The notes under the pieces: generated by a model | The model's database searches: none | What the model saw: the letters and a program-made list of their open reading frames with translations, nothing else | What the model was told of the DNA's origin: nothing | In this document: in pieces, positions 52,036 to 61,158 of the stretch | Layout: each line of letters opens with the position of its first letter | Numbering within the stretch: position 1 is the first letter of the stretch | Made by a program: the position numbers and the translations under genes | Origin: Strix aluco | Lineage: Eukaryota > Chordata > Aves > Strigiformes > Strigidae | Direction of reading: 5' to 3' | DNA: 64,000 bases | Assembly: GCF_031877795.1 (NCBI RefSeq) | Contig: NC_133971.1 | Coordinates: 66,338,463-66,402,462 of the forward strand

Positions 52036-52491
52036 ATCCTGTAGGACTTCACTGTGCTCGTTGTTAGGTTATGTGGTTAATTATGTGATTATGTGTGGCT
52101 CCTCCACCTGACAGAGGAGCCCAGCATGTGGCTAGAAGGGTGGAGATCACCAACAACCCTGTGAGAGACCCAAGCCCCTGCCACATCTCCCCTGGGCTGC
52201 TCCAGGAGTCAACTACTGAAGGGGTCCATATTGTGCATATATGCCCATATATTTCCCACTAATGGACCCTCATCCTGACCAGCCAGTGAGGGAACAGGAT
52301 GAGGCTGTTGATAGTGTTTGTGTTGGTGTGAGGTCCGTGTATACATGTCTGTCTGTGTGGTTGGCCGTGGGGGCATATATACCTATGCTCAGCCTCGCTG
52401 CTGTCGGGACTGGGGAACGAGGAGTGGTGGCAGCCTGACCTCTATCAGGCCACCAGGTTTGTCAACCCCTAGCTTTTGTAAATCCTTTACA
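52036..52491 (+). mobile_element. Probable solo LTR of an avian endogenous retrovirus
   Basis: About 450 bases differ in style from the flanks: a 5' part starting near TGTAGGACTTCACTGTGC, a GC-rich middle with direct blocks (CCTGACAGAGGAGCCCAGC, CTGGGCTGCTCCAGGAG), and two TATA-like signals (CATATATGCCCATATATTT at about 52236; GGGCATATATACCTATGC at 52371-52388). The second is followed by a GC-rich leader-like segment (CTCAGCCTCGCTGCTGTCGG). This order resembles U3, TATA and R/U5 of an LTR, ending near TAAATCCTTTACA. No gag, pol or env is adjacent, hence a solo LTR. I could not find a convincing target-site duplication, so both ends are approximate and the family is not named. Confidence 0.45.
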
Positions 52492-53166
52492 TGTCATTAG
52501 ATTGATGTTGACAAGGAAAGTGACACACTACAGCAATTCCACAGTATTTCTGATGTTTTCAAAATAGGATGTCTGAAACCTTAAAAAGCAAATCACATCT
52601 TTTTATACATTTAGTTAGAAAATGTATTTTAGTTCGCGTGCATGCAGTTCTGGAATTATACTCTTGTACCTTGATTAATAATAACTTTTTAAATAAGTGT
52701 GGTTTTAAATGAATGGCAATTGTTTCCCTTGGTGTGTGCTCACAGGAGGCTTGTCAGACTTTGCATAGGCTCTTACCTTTCCTGTATCCCACGAAGACAC
52801 ATTTTCATAAAGAAAATCCTTTGGTAGAGTTGAGATGCACGTTATTTTGTTTGGTGGATACTGTTGCCCCCTGGAGGCCACTTCTCAATTACCACAATAT
52901 TAGATTGGAACTTAAATTAAAACTTAGAAATGTTTGCTATTATAAACAAAATATTCCCCTTAGCAATTAAAAATATTGTGATTTTAATTAAAAGGGTTTA
53001 TGAGCTTATCAGAGAAATAACTGATTTCTTACTATGCTAATTATTTTTCTACATTTGCTGTTTAGATTTGCAAATTACTAGATAGTAAAATTTAATTGCT
53101 TTTTAAGGGAGATGAATATTTAATTTGAATACAGTACTTGGGAAAAATAAGGACTTTGTGAATATA

Positions 53167-53190
53167 TGTGTGTGTGTGTGTGTGTGTGTG
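53167..53190. repeat. (TG)12 microsatellite
   Basis: Twelve perfect TG units, preceded by a short AT alternation. Confidence 0.95.
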
Positions 53191-53754
53191 TTTCAAGCAG
53201 CATAGATAAACTAGGGAGTGTGAATGTCTCCACATGCACTGTAGACATGTTTCTACACAGTGCTATTATTGCTCCTGTAAGTGCAAGAAAAAGGACAGTG
53301 CAGGGCTATGAGAAGAGGCAGTCCCGGACCACATTCGTGCTTTGTAGCTGCTGTATGGCCCCTGGTTGGAAACAGTGCTAAAGTCAAAGGCAGCTCACAG
53401 AGGTAAGAGTTTTGCTTGGCCGTTGATAACAACGGTTAAGTTGATGGCCAAGCACGCAGTTGCTCAAACCTCACATCCAGCTTGTTCTCCATTGCATCGC
53501 CTCCTGGTGAGGGAACCCCACTGGCTCCATGCGGCGAGCACACAGTAAGGATCATACACCCAGGGTGTCTCACAGGCCTCCTGACACAGAAGCTAGATTT
53601 CTGCATTTGTGTAAAAAAAGCACCCTCTTTTTCCTTCATTTCTGGGTCTCCTAGAGACTTTGAGCTCATTACAACAGTTTGGTGGATGACTGTCTGCAGC
53701 TGACATCCAGCCTAGCTAGCAATGACTGTTAGTCCTGGGCCATTGGAGTCAAAT

Positions 53755-53985
53755 CTGAACTACTGAGCCTATTGCATTGGTAATAATTAATTGGACTGCC
53801 CATGCAGAAAGACATTTCTCTATGTGAATAAGAGCCTGTTTCTAAATGTTTACTTCTTACAGGCTTTGTTAATCACTATCACTAGTGGTATGAATTAAGT
53901 ATTAATTTATACATGTCTAATTGTTTAGCTTTTGCAATTAGTCCCATGTCTACACTTGTAATTAGACTGTTTTTAATTCATAATG
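53755..53985. promoter_or_regulatory. Candidate conserved noncoding block rich in TAAT motifs
   Basis: This AT-rich segment packs several homeodomain-type cores (GGTAATAATTAATTGGAC at 53779, GAATTAAGTATTAATTTATA, GTCTAATTGTTTAGC, GCAATTAG, GTAATTAGAC) in about 200 bases, with little simple-sequence character. Such density is typical of vertebrate developmental enhancers, but conservation cannot be assessed from one sequence. Confidence 0.25.
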
Positions 53986-54371
53986 CTGTATCTCCCAGCC
54001 TTTTTTCTCTGCTGGTGCTCTGATTTCTGCTGCCTCCCCAGCCCTGTGGCGTGCTGGAGTTAGCTCTTGCTGTTCTTCACTGAGCTTCCTGCCCCAACGA
54101 GTGCCGGCATTTCAGGAGTGCCATGCTGGCAGAGAAGCAATCTGTACTAGTGCAGGGAGAAACAGGGCTATCTGTGAATGAAATGGGACAAGGGCAATGC
54201 TTGGTACTGCTTCTCATATGTATTGGCTAACCCCAGTGAGGCTGATATTGCTGGTGGTTAGTGAGCCAGACACCATGACAGATGCCTCATTCTAGACCCC
54301 TTCTTGGGATTTCACAGAATCACAGAATCGTCTAAGCTGGAAAAGACATTGGAGATCATCCAGTCCAACCG

Positions 54372-56174
54372 TTAACCTAGCACTGACAGTTCCCAACTAC
54401 ATGATATACCTCGGAGCTGGGTCAACCCTACTCTTAAACACCTCCAAGGATGGGGACTCCACCACTGCCCTGGGCAGCCCATTCCAACACCTAACAACCC
54501 GTTCTGTAAAGAAATACTTCCTAATATCCAGCCTAAACCTTCCTGGCGCAACTTGAGGCCATTCTCTCTTGTCCTATTGCTTATTACTTGGTTAAAGAGA
54601 CTCATCCCCAGCTCTCTGTGACCTCCTGTCAGGTAGTTGTAGAGGGGAATGAGGTCTCCCCTCAGCCTCCTCTTCTCCAGACTAAACAACCCCAGTTCCC
54701 TCAGCCGCTCCTCGTACGACCTGTGCTCCAGACCCTTCACCAGCTTCGTTGCCCTTCTCTGGACATGCTCGAGTAATTCAATGTCCTTTTTGTAGTGAGG
54801 GGCCCAAAACTGAACACAGTAATTGAGGTGCGGCCTCACCAGTGCCGAGTACAGGGGCAAGATCACTTCCCTGTCCATGCTGGCCACGCTATTTCTGATA
54901 CAAGCCAGGATGCCATTGGCCTTCTTGGCCACCTGGGCACACTGCTGGCTCATGTTCAGCCGGCTGTCAATCAACACCCCCAGGTCCCTCTCTGACTGGC
55001 AGCTCTCCAGCCACTCCTCCCCAAGCCTGTAGCGCTGCTGGGGGTTGTTGTGTCCCAAGTGCAGCACCCGGCATTTGTCCTTATTGAAACTCCTCCAGTT
55101 GGCCTGAGCCCATCGCTCCAGCCTGTCCAGATCTCTCTGCAGAGCCTCCCTACCCTCGAGCAGATCAACACTCCCACCCAACTTGGTGTCATCTGCAAAC
55201 TTACTGAGGGTGCACTCGATCCCCTCGTCTAGGTCACCAATAAAGATGTTAAACAGGAGAGGCCCCAAAACCGAGCCCTGGGGGACACCACTCATGACCG
55301 GCTGCCAACTGGATTTAACTCCATTCACCACAACTCTTTGGGCCCGGCCATCCAGCCAGTTTTTTACCCAGCAAAGCGTGTGCCCATCCAAGCCATGAGC
55401 AGCCAGTTTCACCAGGAGAATGCTGTGGGAAATGGTGTCAAAGGCCTTGCTAAAGTCAAGGTAGACAACATCCACAGCCTTTCCCTCATCCAATAAGCAG
55501 GCTGCCCTGTCATAGAAGGAGATCAGTTTTGTCAAGCAGGACCCGCCTTTCATAAACCCATGCTGACTGGGCCTGATCATCTGGTTGTCCTGCATGTGTT
55601 GTATGATGCTACTCAGGATGAGCTGCTCCATCAGCTTCCTGGGCACCAAAGTCAAGCTGACAGACCTGTAATTTCCTGGATCATCCTTCTGACCCTTCTT
55701 AAATATGAGTGTCACACTGGCCAGTTTCCAATCTGTCGGGACCTCCCCGGTCAGCCAGGACTGCTGGTAAACGATGGAAAGCGGCTTGGCGAGCACCCCA
55801 GCCAGCTCCTTCAGCACCCTCGGGTGTATCCCATCTGGTCCCATAGACTTGTGTGTGTCTGTGTGATGCAGTAGGTCACTGACTATCTCCTCCTGGATTG
55901 TGGGGGGGTCATTCTCCCAGTCTCTGTCTTCTGGCTGAGGAGGCTGGATTCCCTCAGTACAGCTAGTCTTGTTATTAAAGACTGAGGCAAAGAAGGCATT
56001 AAGGACCTCAGCCTTTTGCTCATCACTTGTTACCATGTTTCCTCCTGCATCTAGCAGGGGATGGAGGCTCTCCCTGGTCTTTCTTTTACTGCTCATACTT
56101 ATAGAAACATTTCTTGTTGTCCTTGATTGCTGAAGCCAGATTAATTTCCAGACCTCCTGATTTCCACCCTGCAT
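54372..56174 (-). pseudogene. CR1 ORF2: reverse transcriptase part, catalytic motifs intact
   Basis: One open frame of 600 codons. CR1 similarity begins near residue 29 ([15 protein letters not shown]), because a frameshift near 56100 separates it from the endonuclease frame. Reverse transcriptase landmarks: [11 protein letters not shown] (112-122), [13 protein letters not shown] (149-161), [11 protein letters not shown] (237-247, first catalytic Asp), [15 protein letters not shown] (295-309) and [10 protein letters not shown] (325-334, the Asp pair). Then come the thumb and tail ([17 protein letters not shown]). The polymerase would copy element RNA at a nicked target. After ENGLKLRQ (about residue 547) a one-base deletion near 54541 shifts the frame, so the last ~50 residues do not match the CR1 tail. 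It is the only copy here with FADD preserved. Confidence 0.95.
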
Positions 56175-57181
56175 AGCCTCACAGCATCTTTGTAATCATT
56201 GTGAGTCACTAGTCCCTTCTTCCAAAGGCTGTAAACTCTCCTTTTCTCCCTGAGTTGCAGCCAAAGCTCCCTGTTTAGCCAGGGTGGTCTTGTCTGCCAT
56301 TGGCTTCTCATACAGCACCTGAGCACCACCTGCTCCTGTGCCATTAACACTTCCTTCTTAAAGAGTGCCCAGCCTTCCTGAACCCTGATACCCTTCAGGA
56401 CCATCTCCCAAAGGATCCTGTCAAGCAGGTGCCCAAACAAGTCAAAGTCAGCCCTTTGGAAGTCCAGGATGTCAGTTCTGCTTCTCCCTCTCCTGGCCTC
56501 TCTAAGAATAGAGAACTCTATTGTTTCATGACCACTGTGCCCTAGTCAGCTTCCAACCGCCACATCATGCTCCAGTCTTTCTCTGTTCACAAAGAGGAGA
56601 TCCAGCAGGGCACCTTCTCTGGTCAGTTCACTCACCAGCTGCATGAGGAAGTTATCTGCCACACATTCCAGGAATCTCCGGGACTGGTCCCGCTCCGCTG
56701 TGCTTTATTTCCAGCAGATGTCTGGGAAGTTAAAGTCTCCTACAAGAACAAGGGCAAGCGATTGTGAGATTTCACCTAAATGCCTATAGAATATTTCATC
56801 CACCTGTCTGTCGTGGGTGGGTGGCCTATAGTAGACTCCCACTACAACATCTGCCCTGTTGGCCTTCCCCCTGATTCTAACGCAAAGACACTCCACCCTG
56901 TCTTCACTACACTTGTACTCAAAGCAATCATAACAGTCCCTAACATACAGCACCACCCCACCGCCTCTCCTTCCTTGTCTATCCCTCCTAAGGAGCTTGT
57001 AGCCATCAACAGGCGCACTCCAGTCATGGGAGACATCCCACCATGTTTCTGTAATAGCCACAGCATCATAATTTTCCTGTTTCATCATGGCTTCAGGCTC
57101 CTCCTGTTTGTTACCCATGCTGTGTGCATTGGTATACATGCACTGCAGATGGGCTGATGTTTTGCCCCCTTTCCCCTTCAA
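56175..57181 (-). pseudogene. CR1 ORF2: AP-type endonuclease part, interrupted
   Basis: The N-terminal part of ORF2. A 158-residue open segment (57181-56705) shows the APE-like endonuclease signature: YTNAHSM (Asn18), AITETWWD (Glu45), RRDRQGRRGGGVVLYVR (65-81), VVGVYYRPP (113-121) and LVGDFNFPDICW (Asp149 and Asn151). This enzyme nicks the target DNA to prime reverse transcription. The same frame continues through a TAA (56705-56707) and a TGA (56546-56548). The late catalytic motif, normally Ser-Asp-His, reads SGH (56528-56536). The linker to the reverse transcriptase (56141-56440 frame, LREKRRVYSLWKKG) follows until the frameshift near 56100. ORF2 starts immediately after the ORF1 stop, the usual CR1 arrangement. 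Confidence 0.92.
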
Positions 57182-57183
57182 AT

Positions 57184-57526
57184 CTAGTTTACAGCTCTCT
57201 CAATGAGCCCACCTACCTCCTGCCCCAAGATCCTTTTTCCCCTCTGGGACAGGTGCATCCCATCTGATGCCAAAAGGTCTGGCATCCTGTATACCAACCC
57301 ATGATTGAAAAATCCGAAGCCCTGACGATAACACCAGTCTTGGAGCCACAAGTTCATCTGTTTAGTCCTCCGGTATTCTTCTTCATCCATCCCCACAACT
57401 GAAGGGATGGAGGAGAAGACAATTTGTGCCCCTGACCCCTTAACCAGTTTCCCCAAGGACCTGAAATCTCTCTTCATTGCTTTAGGACTTCTGCTGGTAA
57501 TGTCATCGCTACATACCTACCTACCT
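57184..57526 (-). pseudogene. CR1 ORF1, esterase C-terminal half
   Basis: The frame carries [50 protein letters not shown] and DGMHLSQRGKRILGQE, ending at a TAG (57184-57186). This is the second half of the SGNH/GDSL-type esterase domain found in CR1 ORF1 proteins; the DGMHLS block holds the Asp-x-x-His that completes the catalytic triad. Its first half lies on the other side of the nested CR1 (58225 upward), where the frame stops at PLLVFH. ORF1 proteins bind element RNA; the role of the esterase is not settled. Confidence 0.9.
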
Positions 57527-58224
57527 TGCCAGTCAGAGAGGGACCTGGGGGTGTTGATTGACAGCCCGCTGAACATGAGCCAGCAGTGTGCCCAGGTGGC
57601 CAAGAAGGCCAATGGTATCCTGGCTTGTATCAGAAATAGTGTGGCCAGCAGGGACAGGGAAGTGATCTTGCCCCTGTACTCGGCACTGGTGAGGCCGCAC
57701 CTCGATTCCTGGGTTCAGTTTTGGGCCCCTCACTACAAAAAGGACATTGAATTACTCGAGCATGTCCAGAGAAGGGCAACGAAGCTGGTGAAGGGTCTGG
57801 AGCACAGGTCGTACGAGGAGCGGCTGAGGGAACTGGGGTTGTTTAGTCTGGAGAAGAGGAGGCTGAGGGGAGACCTCATTCCCCTCTACAACTACCTGAC
57901 AGGAGGTTGCAGAGAGCTGGGGATGAGTCTCTTTAACCAAGTAATAAGTGATAGGACAAGAGAGAATGGCCTCAAGTTGCGCCAGGGAAGGTTTAGACTG
58001 GATATTAGGAAGTATTTCTTTACAGAACAGGTTGTTAGGTGTTGGAATGGGCTGCCCAGGGAGGTGGCGGAGTCCCCATCCCTGTTGATGTTTAAGAGTT
58101 GGGTTGACATAGCGCTGAGGGATATGGTGTAGTTGGGAACTGTCAGCATTAGGTTAATGCTTGGACTAAATGATCTTCAAGGTCTTTTCCAACCTAGATG
58201 ATTCTGTGATTCTGTAATTCTGTG
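57527..58224 (+). mobile_element. Nested CR1 3' end inserted in the ORF1 of the larger CR1
   Basis: A 0.7-kb plus-strand CR1 fragment begins abruptly at TGCCAGTCAGAGAGGGACC and ends with GATTCTGTGATTCTGTAATT, then CTGTGA. The host ORF1 frame is interrupted exactly at these two points (PLLVFH on one side, VCSDDIT on the other). Its ORF2 tail (57532-58132: [36 protein letters not shown], then [14 protein letters not shown]) is intact to the normal stop after ALRDMV and lacks the one-base deletion of the 37- and 54-kb copies. An open frame of 241 codons (57407-58132) fuses antisense ORF1 sequence to this tail. It is a junction artefact, not a gene. Confidence 0.96.
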
Positions 58225-59078
58225 AAAAACCAAGAGAGGGTAGTAGTCCTTGGGTCTCACTAGAGTGGGGACTTTTGCCGTGAGGTCCTTCACCTGGGCC
58301 CCAGGGAGGCAGCAGACTTCCCTATGAAGTGGGTCTGGTCTGCATATGGGGCCTTTGACATCCCTCAGCATAGAGTCACCCACTACAATGACTCTTCTGT
58401 GGTTCTTTTTAGAACTGGTTTTAATACCTGATCTAGAGCAACCTGGCCTTAGTGGACTTTGGTCTTCCTCCTTGTTTGACTCATTTTCTTCATCCTTCTC
58501 TATTTCATTCAAGAGTTCCAGGGCCCCGTATCTGTTGTGAAGGGACACCATGGAGGGTGAGGGAGTTCGGGAGAGGATTTTCTTCCGTCTCTGAGCAGGG
58601 ACCTGTTTCCAGCTCTCCCCCATCTCTTAGGTCCCCTCCTTCTGCATGGTAGCAAGGGAGTGAGGTATCACCTGCCTCATTTGGAGCCTCCATTTGCTCC
58701 TATTGCTTCAGGGGTGCTAAGGTGCTACTCCACCAATCAATCTCCCTTTTGCACTCCCTAATACTTCTTAATCTTTCAACCTTCTCTCGGAGTTCCACCA
58801 CCAGGCTGAGCAGGTCACCCAGCTGATCGCAGCACACACGGGTGCTGTCACTGCTGCCCTCCGGCAGGATTGACGGGCTCAGGCACTCCCTGCAGCCCGG
58901 GACCCGGACCGCTGCATGTTTGCCTGGCAGCTCCATCTGGGTCACCACGTTCTTTCTGGTGGTGGTTTTTGCGGAACTGCCGCGCCTCACCCTTCTGCCG
59001 CGCCACGCCCTGTTCGCCCGCCCTGTTCGCCGCGGCCCTGGGGCTGCTCTTGTACGTGAGGGAGTTGGGCGTCGTCAC
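58225..59078 (-). pseudogene. CR1 ORF1, N-terminal part and first half of esterase
   Basis: Pieces in order on the minus strand: a basic N terminus (about 59078-58990, frame uncertain), GKHAAVRVPGCRECLSPSIL with a Cys pair, a short coiled-coil-like stretch (LGDLLSLVVELREKVERLRS, then REIDWW), an in-frame TAG (58700-58702), an acidic segment after a frameshift near 58620 (GALELLNEIEKDEENESNKE), and RRVIVVGDSMLRDVKGPICR, which holds the GDS nucleophile motif of the esterase. The frame then runs through REVCCLPGAQVKDLT and KDYYPLLVF into the nested CR1. With a stop, a frameshift and an insertion, no ORF1 protein can be made. The exact start codon is unclear: the likely position reads GTG. Confidence 0.85.
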
Positions 59079-59430
59079 TCCAGTCTCCGCCCGCCCTGAA
59101 TCCCCGCTGCCCTCGATCGCAGCTCGCTCTTCCCGCTCAGGGGGGAGGTGACTTGAGGCTCTCCCTCTTCCCTGGGCTTCTGCCTTCTCAGCTTGCAGTT
59201 TTGATGCGGGTTTTTGATGCTTTCAGAAGGGTCCCCCGCCGCTATCCTCCTCTTTAGAGCCCCTCTCCTCAGCAACTGAATATTTGGCTGTTGCTTTCCA
59301 TCCTCACACCAATCCCATGCTGCAGGAAGGCTTGCAGCTTTCTGGACCGTACAGAAAGCATTTTTTTCTCCTCGCAAACTCTTCTTTGTATGAAGGCTGT
59401 AAGTGTCCTTCCTTCTCCAGCTCTCCATTT
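59079..59430 (-). promoter_or_regulatory. CR1 5' region, GC-rich internal promoter area
   Basis: Directly upstream (minus strand) of ORF1 the sequence is GC- and CpG-rich from about 58980 to 59130 and then becomes purine-rich (GGAGAGGGGCTCTAAAGAGG on the minus strand). Full-length CR1 elements start with a GC-rich untranslated leader acting as promoter. Where the leader ends and flanking DNA begins is uncertain, somewhere between 59270 and 59430. Confidence 0.5.
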
Positions 59431-60218
59431 TCTTTCAGTTTTCACTGCAGGTTCAGTACTCCCTCTCTGAGTGCAATCCACGTTATACTTTTTAACCTTT
59501 ATGCAAAATGTAATCCAGTCTGTTGCGCTGTGCCTCATTAGTATTCAGGTAAACTGAGTGACAGTCTTAAAATGTAGGAAGGGTGCCTGTTAAGGAGTGC
59601 AACAACTGGGCTTGCACTAGTTATTTTGTGCCAGTAATATTAGTACCACATGTGGTATGTTCAAGTATTATAGCAGGGTAATATGAGTTCAAATTATTGC
59701 TTTTTCTTGATGTGAATAAAGATTTCATACAAGCTGAGATGCCAGGAGTTTGTAGTTGAACCTCTCTCGATATGCTCCCTAACTAATTAAGAGGATTAAA
59801 TTTTCCTCCGGTGGAAATATTCAGTCCGTGACATAGCTCAGCAGTGTTGATATACTGAAAAATATTTAAATTTTGAGGATGAGCTGATGGTTTGAGTCTC
59901 ATCATGTAAGATTACATACATGTACTTCCACCTTGTTTTTACGTATTGCCTGCATACATTAATGATAAAGTTTAAACAGTTACATGTAAACCAACAGGAA
60001 TAGTCTATCAATAGTCTATCACTATTCCTTCCACAATTCTGCCTTTAGAAGTAAAGACATAGACAGAAAAGCACTGGGGAAGCCCATAACATTGAATGGA
60101 AAAGTCCTTACTCTCCTCCCTCTCTGCAGGTTCCTTCTGTTTCTTCCTGGCAGCTCCCAACCTGCCTCTCCATACCTAATCCTCCAGCTGGGCTCCTCCT
60201 TATGTTACTTTCAGTAGA

Positions 60219-60239
60219 TTTTTTTTTTTTTTTTTTTTT
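60219..60239. repeat. Poly-T run (21 T)
   Basis: An uninterrupted T run following TTACTTTCAGTAGA. No retrocopy body was identified. Confidence 0.9.
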
Positions 60240-60603
60240 CCTTATCCCACTGTCCTCAGCTCCTGAGTGACCATACTTGTTGAGTAAGTGAGGTTACCCC
60301 CCAGCTGCCTCCAGCACTCCTGCTGCAGAGGTGCAGGCACAGCCTGGGCAGATGGGGGTCCCAACTGAGGCCCCAGCCCTCAGGCTCTGAGCAGCTGCTT
60401 TCCAGGCAGAGACAGGGAAGGAGACTAGTGGAGCAGAAGGACCTAGCATGGGAAGAAGGAAGGCACTGCAGAGACTTGCACCCTGTAAACAAGGCAGCTC
60501 AGAGGAGGCAAAACATGCAATCGATTCTTCAGGGAAGATCTGTACAGTCCTGCCGAAATTGTCAGAGTAGGTCTGGTTGGTTGACCTTAGATAGGGGTGA
60601 AAA

Positions 60604-60626
60604 GGGGCTTTCGGGGTGGGGGGGTG

Positions 60627-60669
<43 letters not shown>
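60604..60669. repeat. G-run cluster joined to a (GT)n microsatellite
   Basis: GGGG at 60604, GGGG at 60613, a run of seven G at 60618-60624 and GGGG at 60626 make a G-quadruplex pattern. It is followed without a break by about 20 perfect GT units (60630-60669). Two unusual-structure motifs therefore abut. Confidence 0.88.
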
Positions 60670-60673
<4 letters not shown>

Positions 60674-60963
60674 ATCCATCTGCTATCCTTTTTGAAAGGA
60701 GGAAAAAACCCCTGTACATTATTCACAGGTGGGAGGCTTAAAATGGTGAGGGATAAATGAATATTTTTGCTTTCAAAATGTCATTTTTTGCCTTGGTATG
60801 TTTGAGACTTTGGTCATAACAACATTTGAGAAATAAAGTTTGCATACGAGCTGAGGCATTCTGTGAAAGGAGAGGGGCTCAGGCTTAGGACTGAAGCCAA
60901 AAGAAGGTGACTAAGGTCAAGGCAGATCAACAGCACTCTCTGTGAGATGAGCCTGCTCAGCTC

Positions 60964-60990
60964 ACTCTCCAGTGAATGCAACTGGAGAGT
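60964..60990. repeat. Perfect 10-bp hairpin with 7-nt loop
   Basis: ACTCTCCAGT at 60964-60973, loop GAATGCA, and the exact complement ACTGGAGAGT at 60981-60990. Confidence 0.85.
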
Positions 60991-61059
60991 CTTTCACACA
61001 ATGTTTAACACAGAGAGAGTGCTTTCCCGTGAAAGTCTTTGAGAAAACTGAAGAGCTCT

Positions 61060-61158
61060 TATGGGGAGACTGAGGCACTGAGGCAAAATGAGATGTCTCA
61101 CCCCAAGGCAAAGGCAGTCTCAGAGATAAATAATTCAGGTGTGCTGACTTCTGCTATA
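61060..61158 (-). repeat. MIR-like SINE fragment
   Basis: GGGGAGACTGAGGCACTGAG, then a CACCCCAAGGCAAAG segment, followed by CAGGTGTGCTGACTTCTGC, fit the reverse complement of MIR (GGGGAAACTGAGGCACAGAG, TTGCCCAAGGTCACACAG, CAGGTCTCCTGACTCC) in order and spacing, with one degraded stretch between. Confidence 0.55.

Larger units (their letters stand above)
45346..54311. other. Single-copy stretch downstream of the CpG island, no gene recognised
   Basis: Contains a hairpin (48513), poly-T (50284), a probable solo LTR (52036), a (TG)12 microsatellite and a homeodomain-motif-rich block (53755). Plus-strand frames at 46049-46309 (86 codons) and 50981-51289 (102 codons) are mildly protein-like, but I recognise no family and no splice structure. 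If the CpG island drives a plus-strand transcript, this would be its first intron. Confidence 0.5.
54312..59280 (-). mobile_element. Nearly full-length CR1 LINE, carrying a nested CR1
   Basis: Read on the minus strand: a GC-rich 5' region (from about 59280, possibly as far as 59430), ORF1 (about 59078-57184), ORF2 (57181 to about 54380), a short 3' UTR and the terminal repeat GATTCTGTGATTCTGTGAA at 54312. Without the nested insertion it is about 4.3 kb, close to the ~4.5 kb of complete CR1 elements. Most bird CR1 copies are truncated to a few hundred bases, so this is unusually complete. The 3' UTR is of the same type as the 37-kb copy. Both frames are damaged, so it cannot move by itself. 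The 5' boundary is approximate because the transition into flanking DNA is not marked by a duplication. Confidence 0.93.

Noticed and set aside
58900..59150. Second GC/CpG-rich peak considered as a host promoter
   Set aside because: It is contiguous with CR1 ORF1 and matches the expected GC-rich CR1 5' region, so it is explained by the transposon.
60294..60719. 141-codon minus-strand frame containing a (TH)n run
   Set aside because: The run is the translated (GT)n microsatellite; the remainder has no domain.
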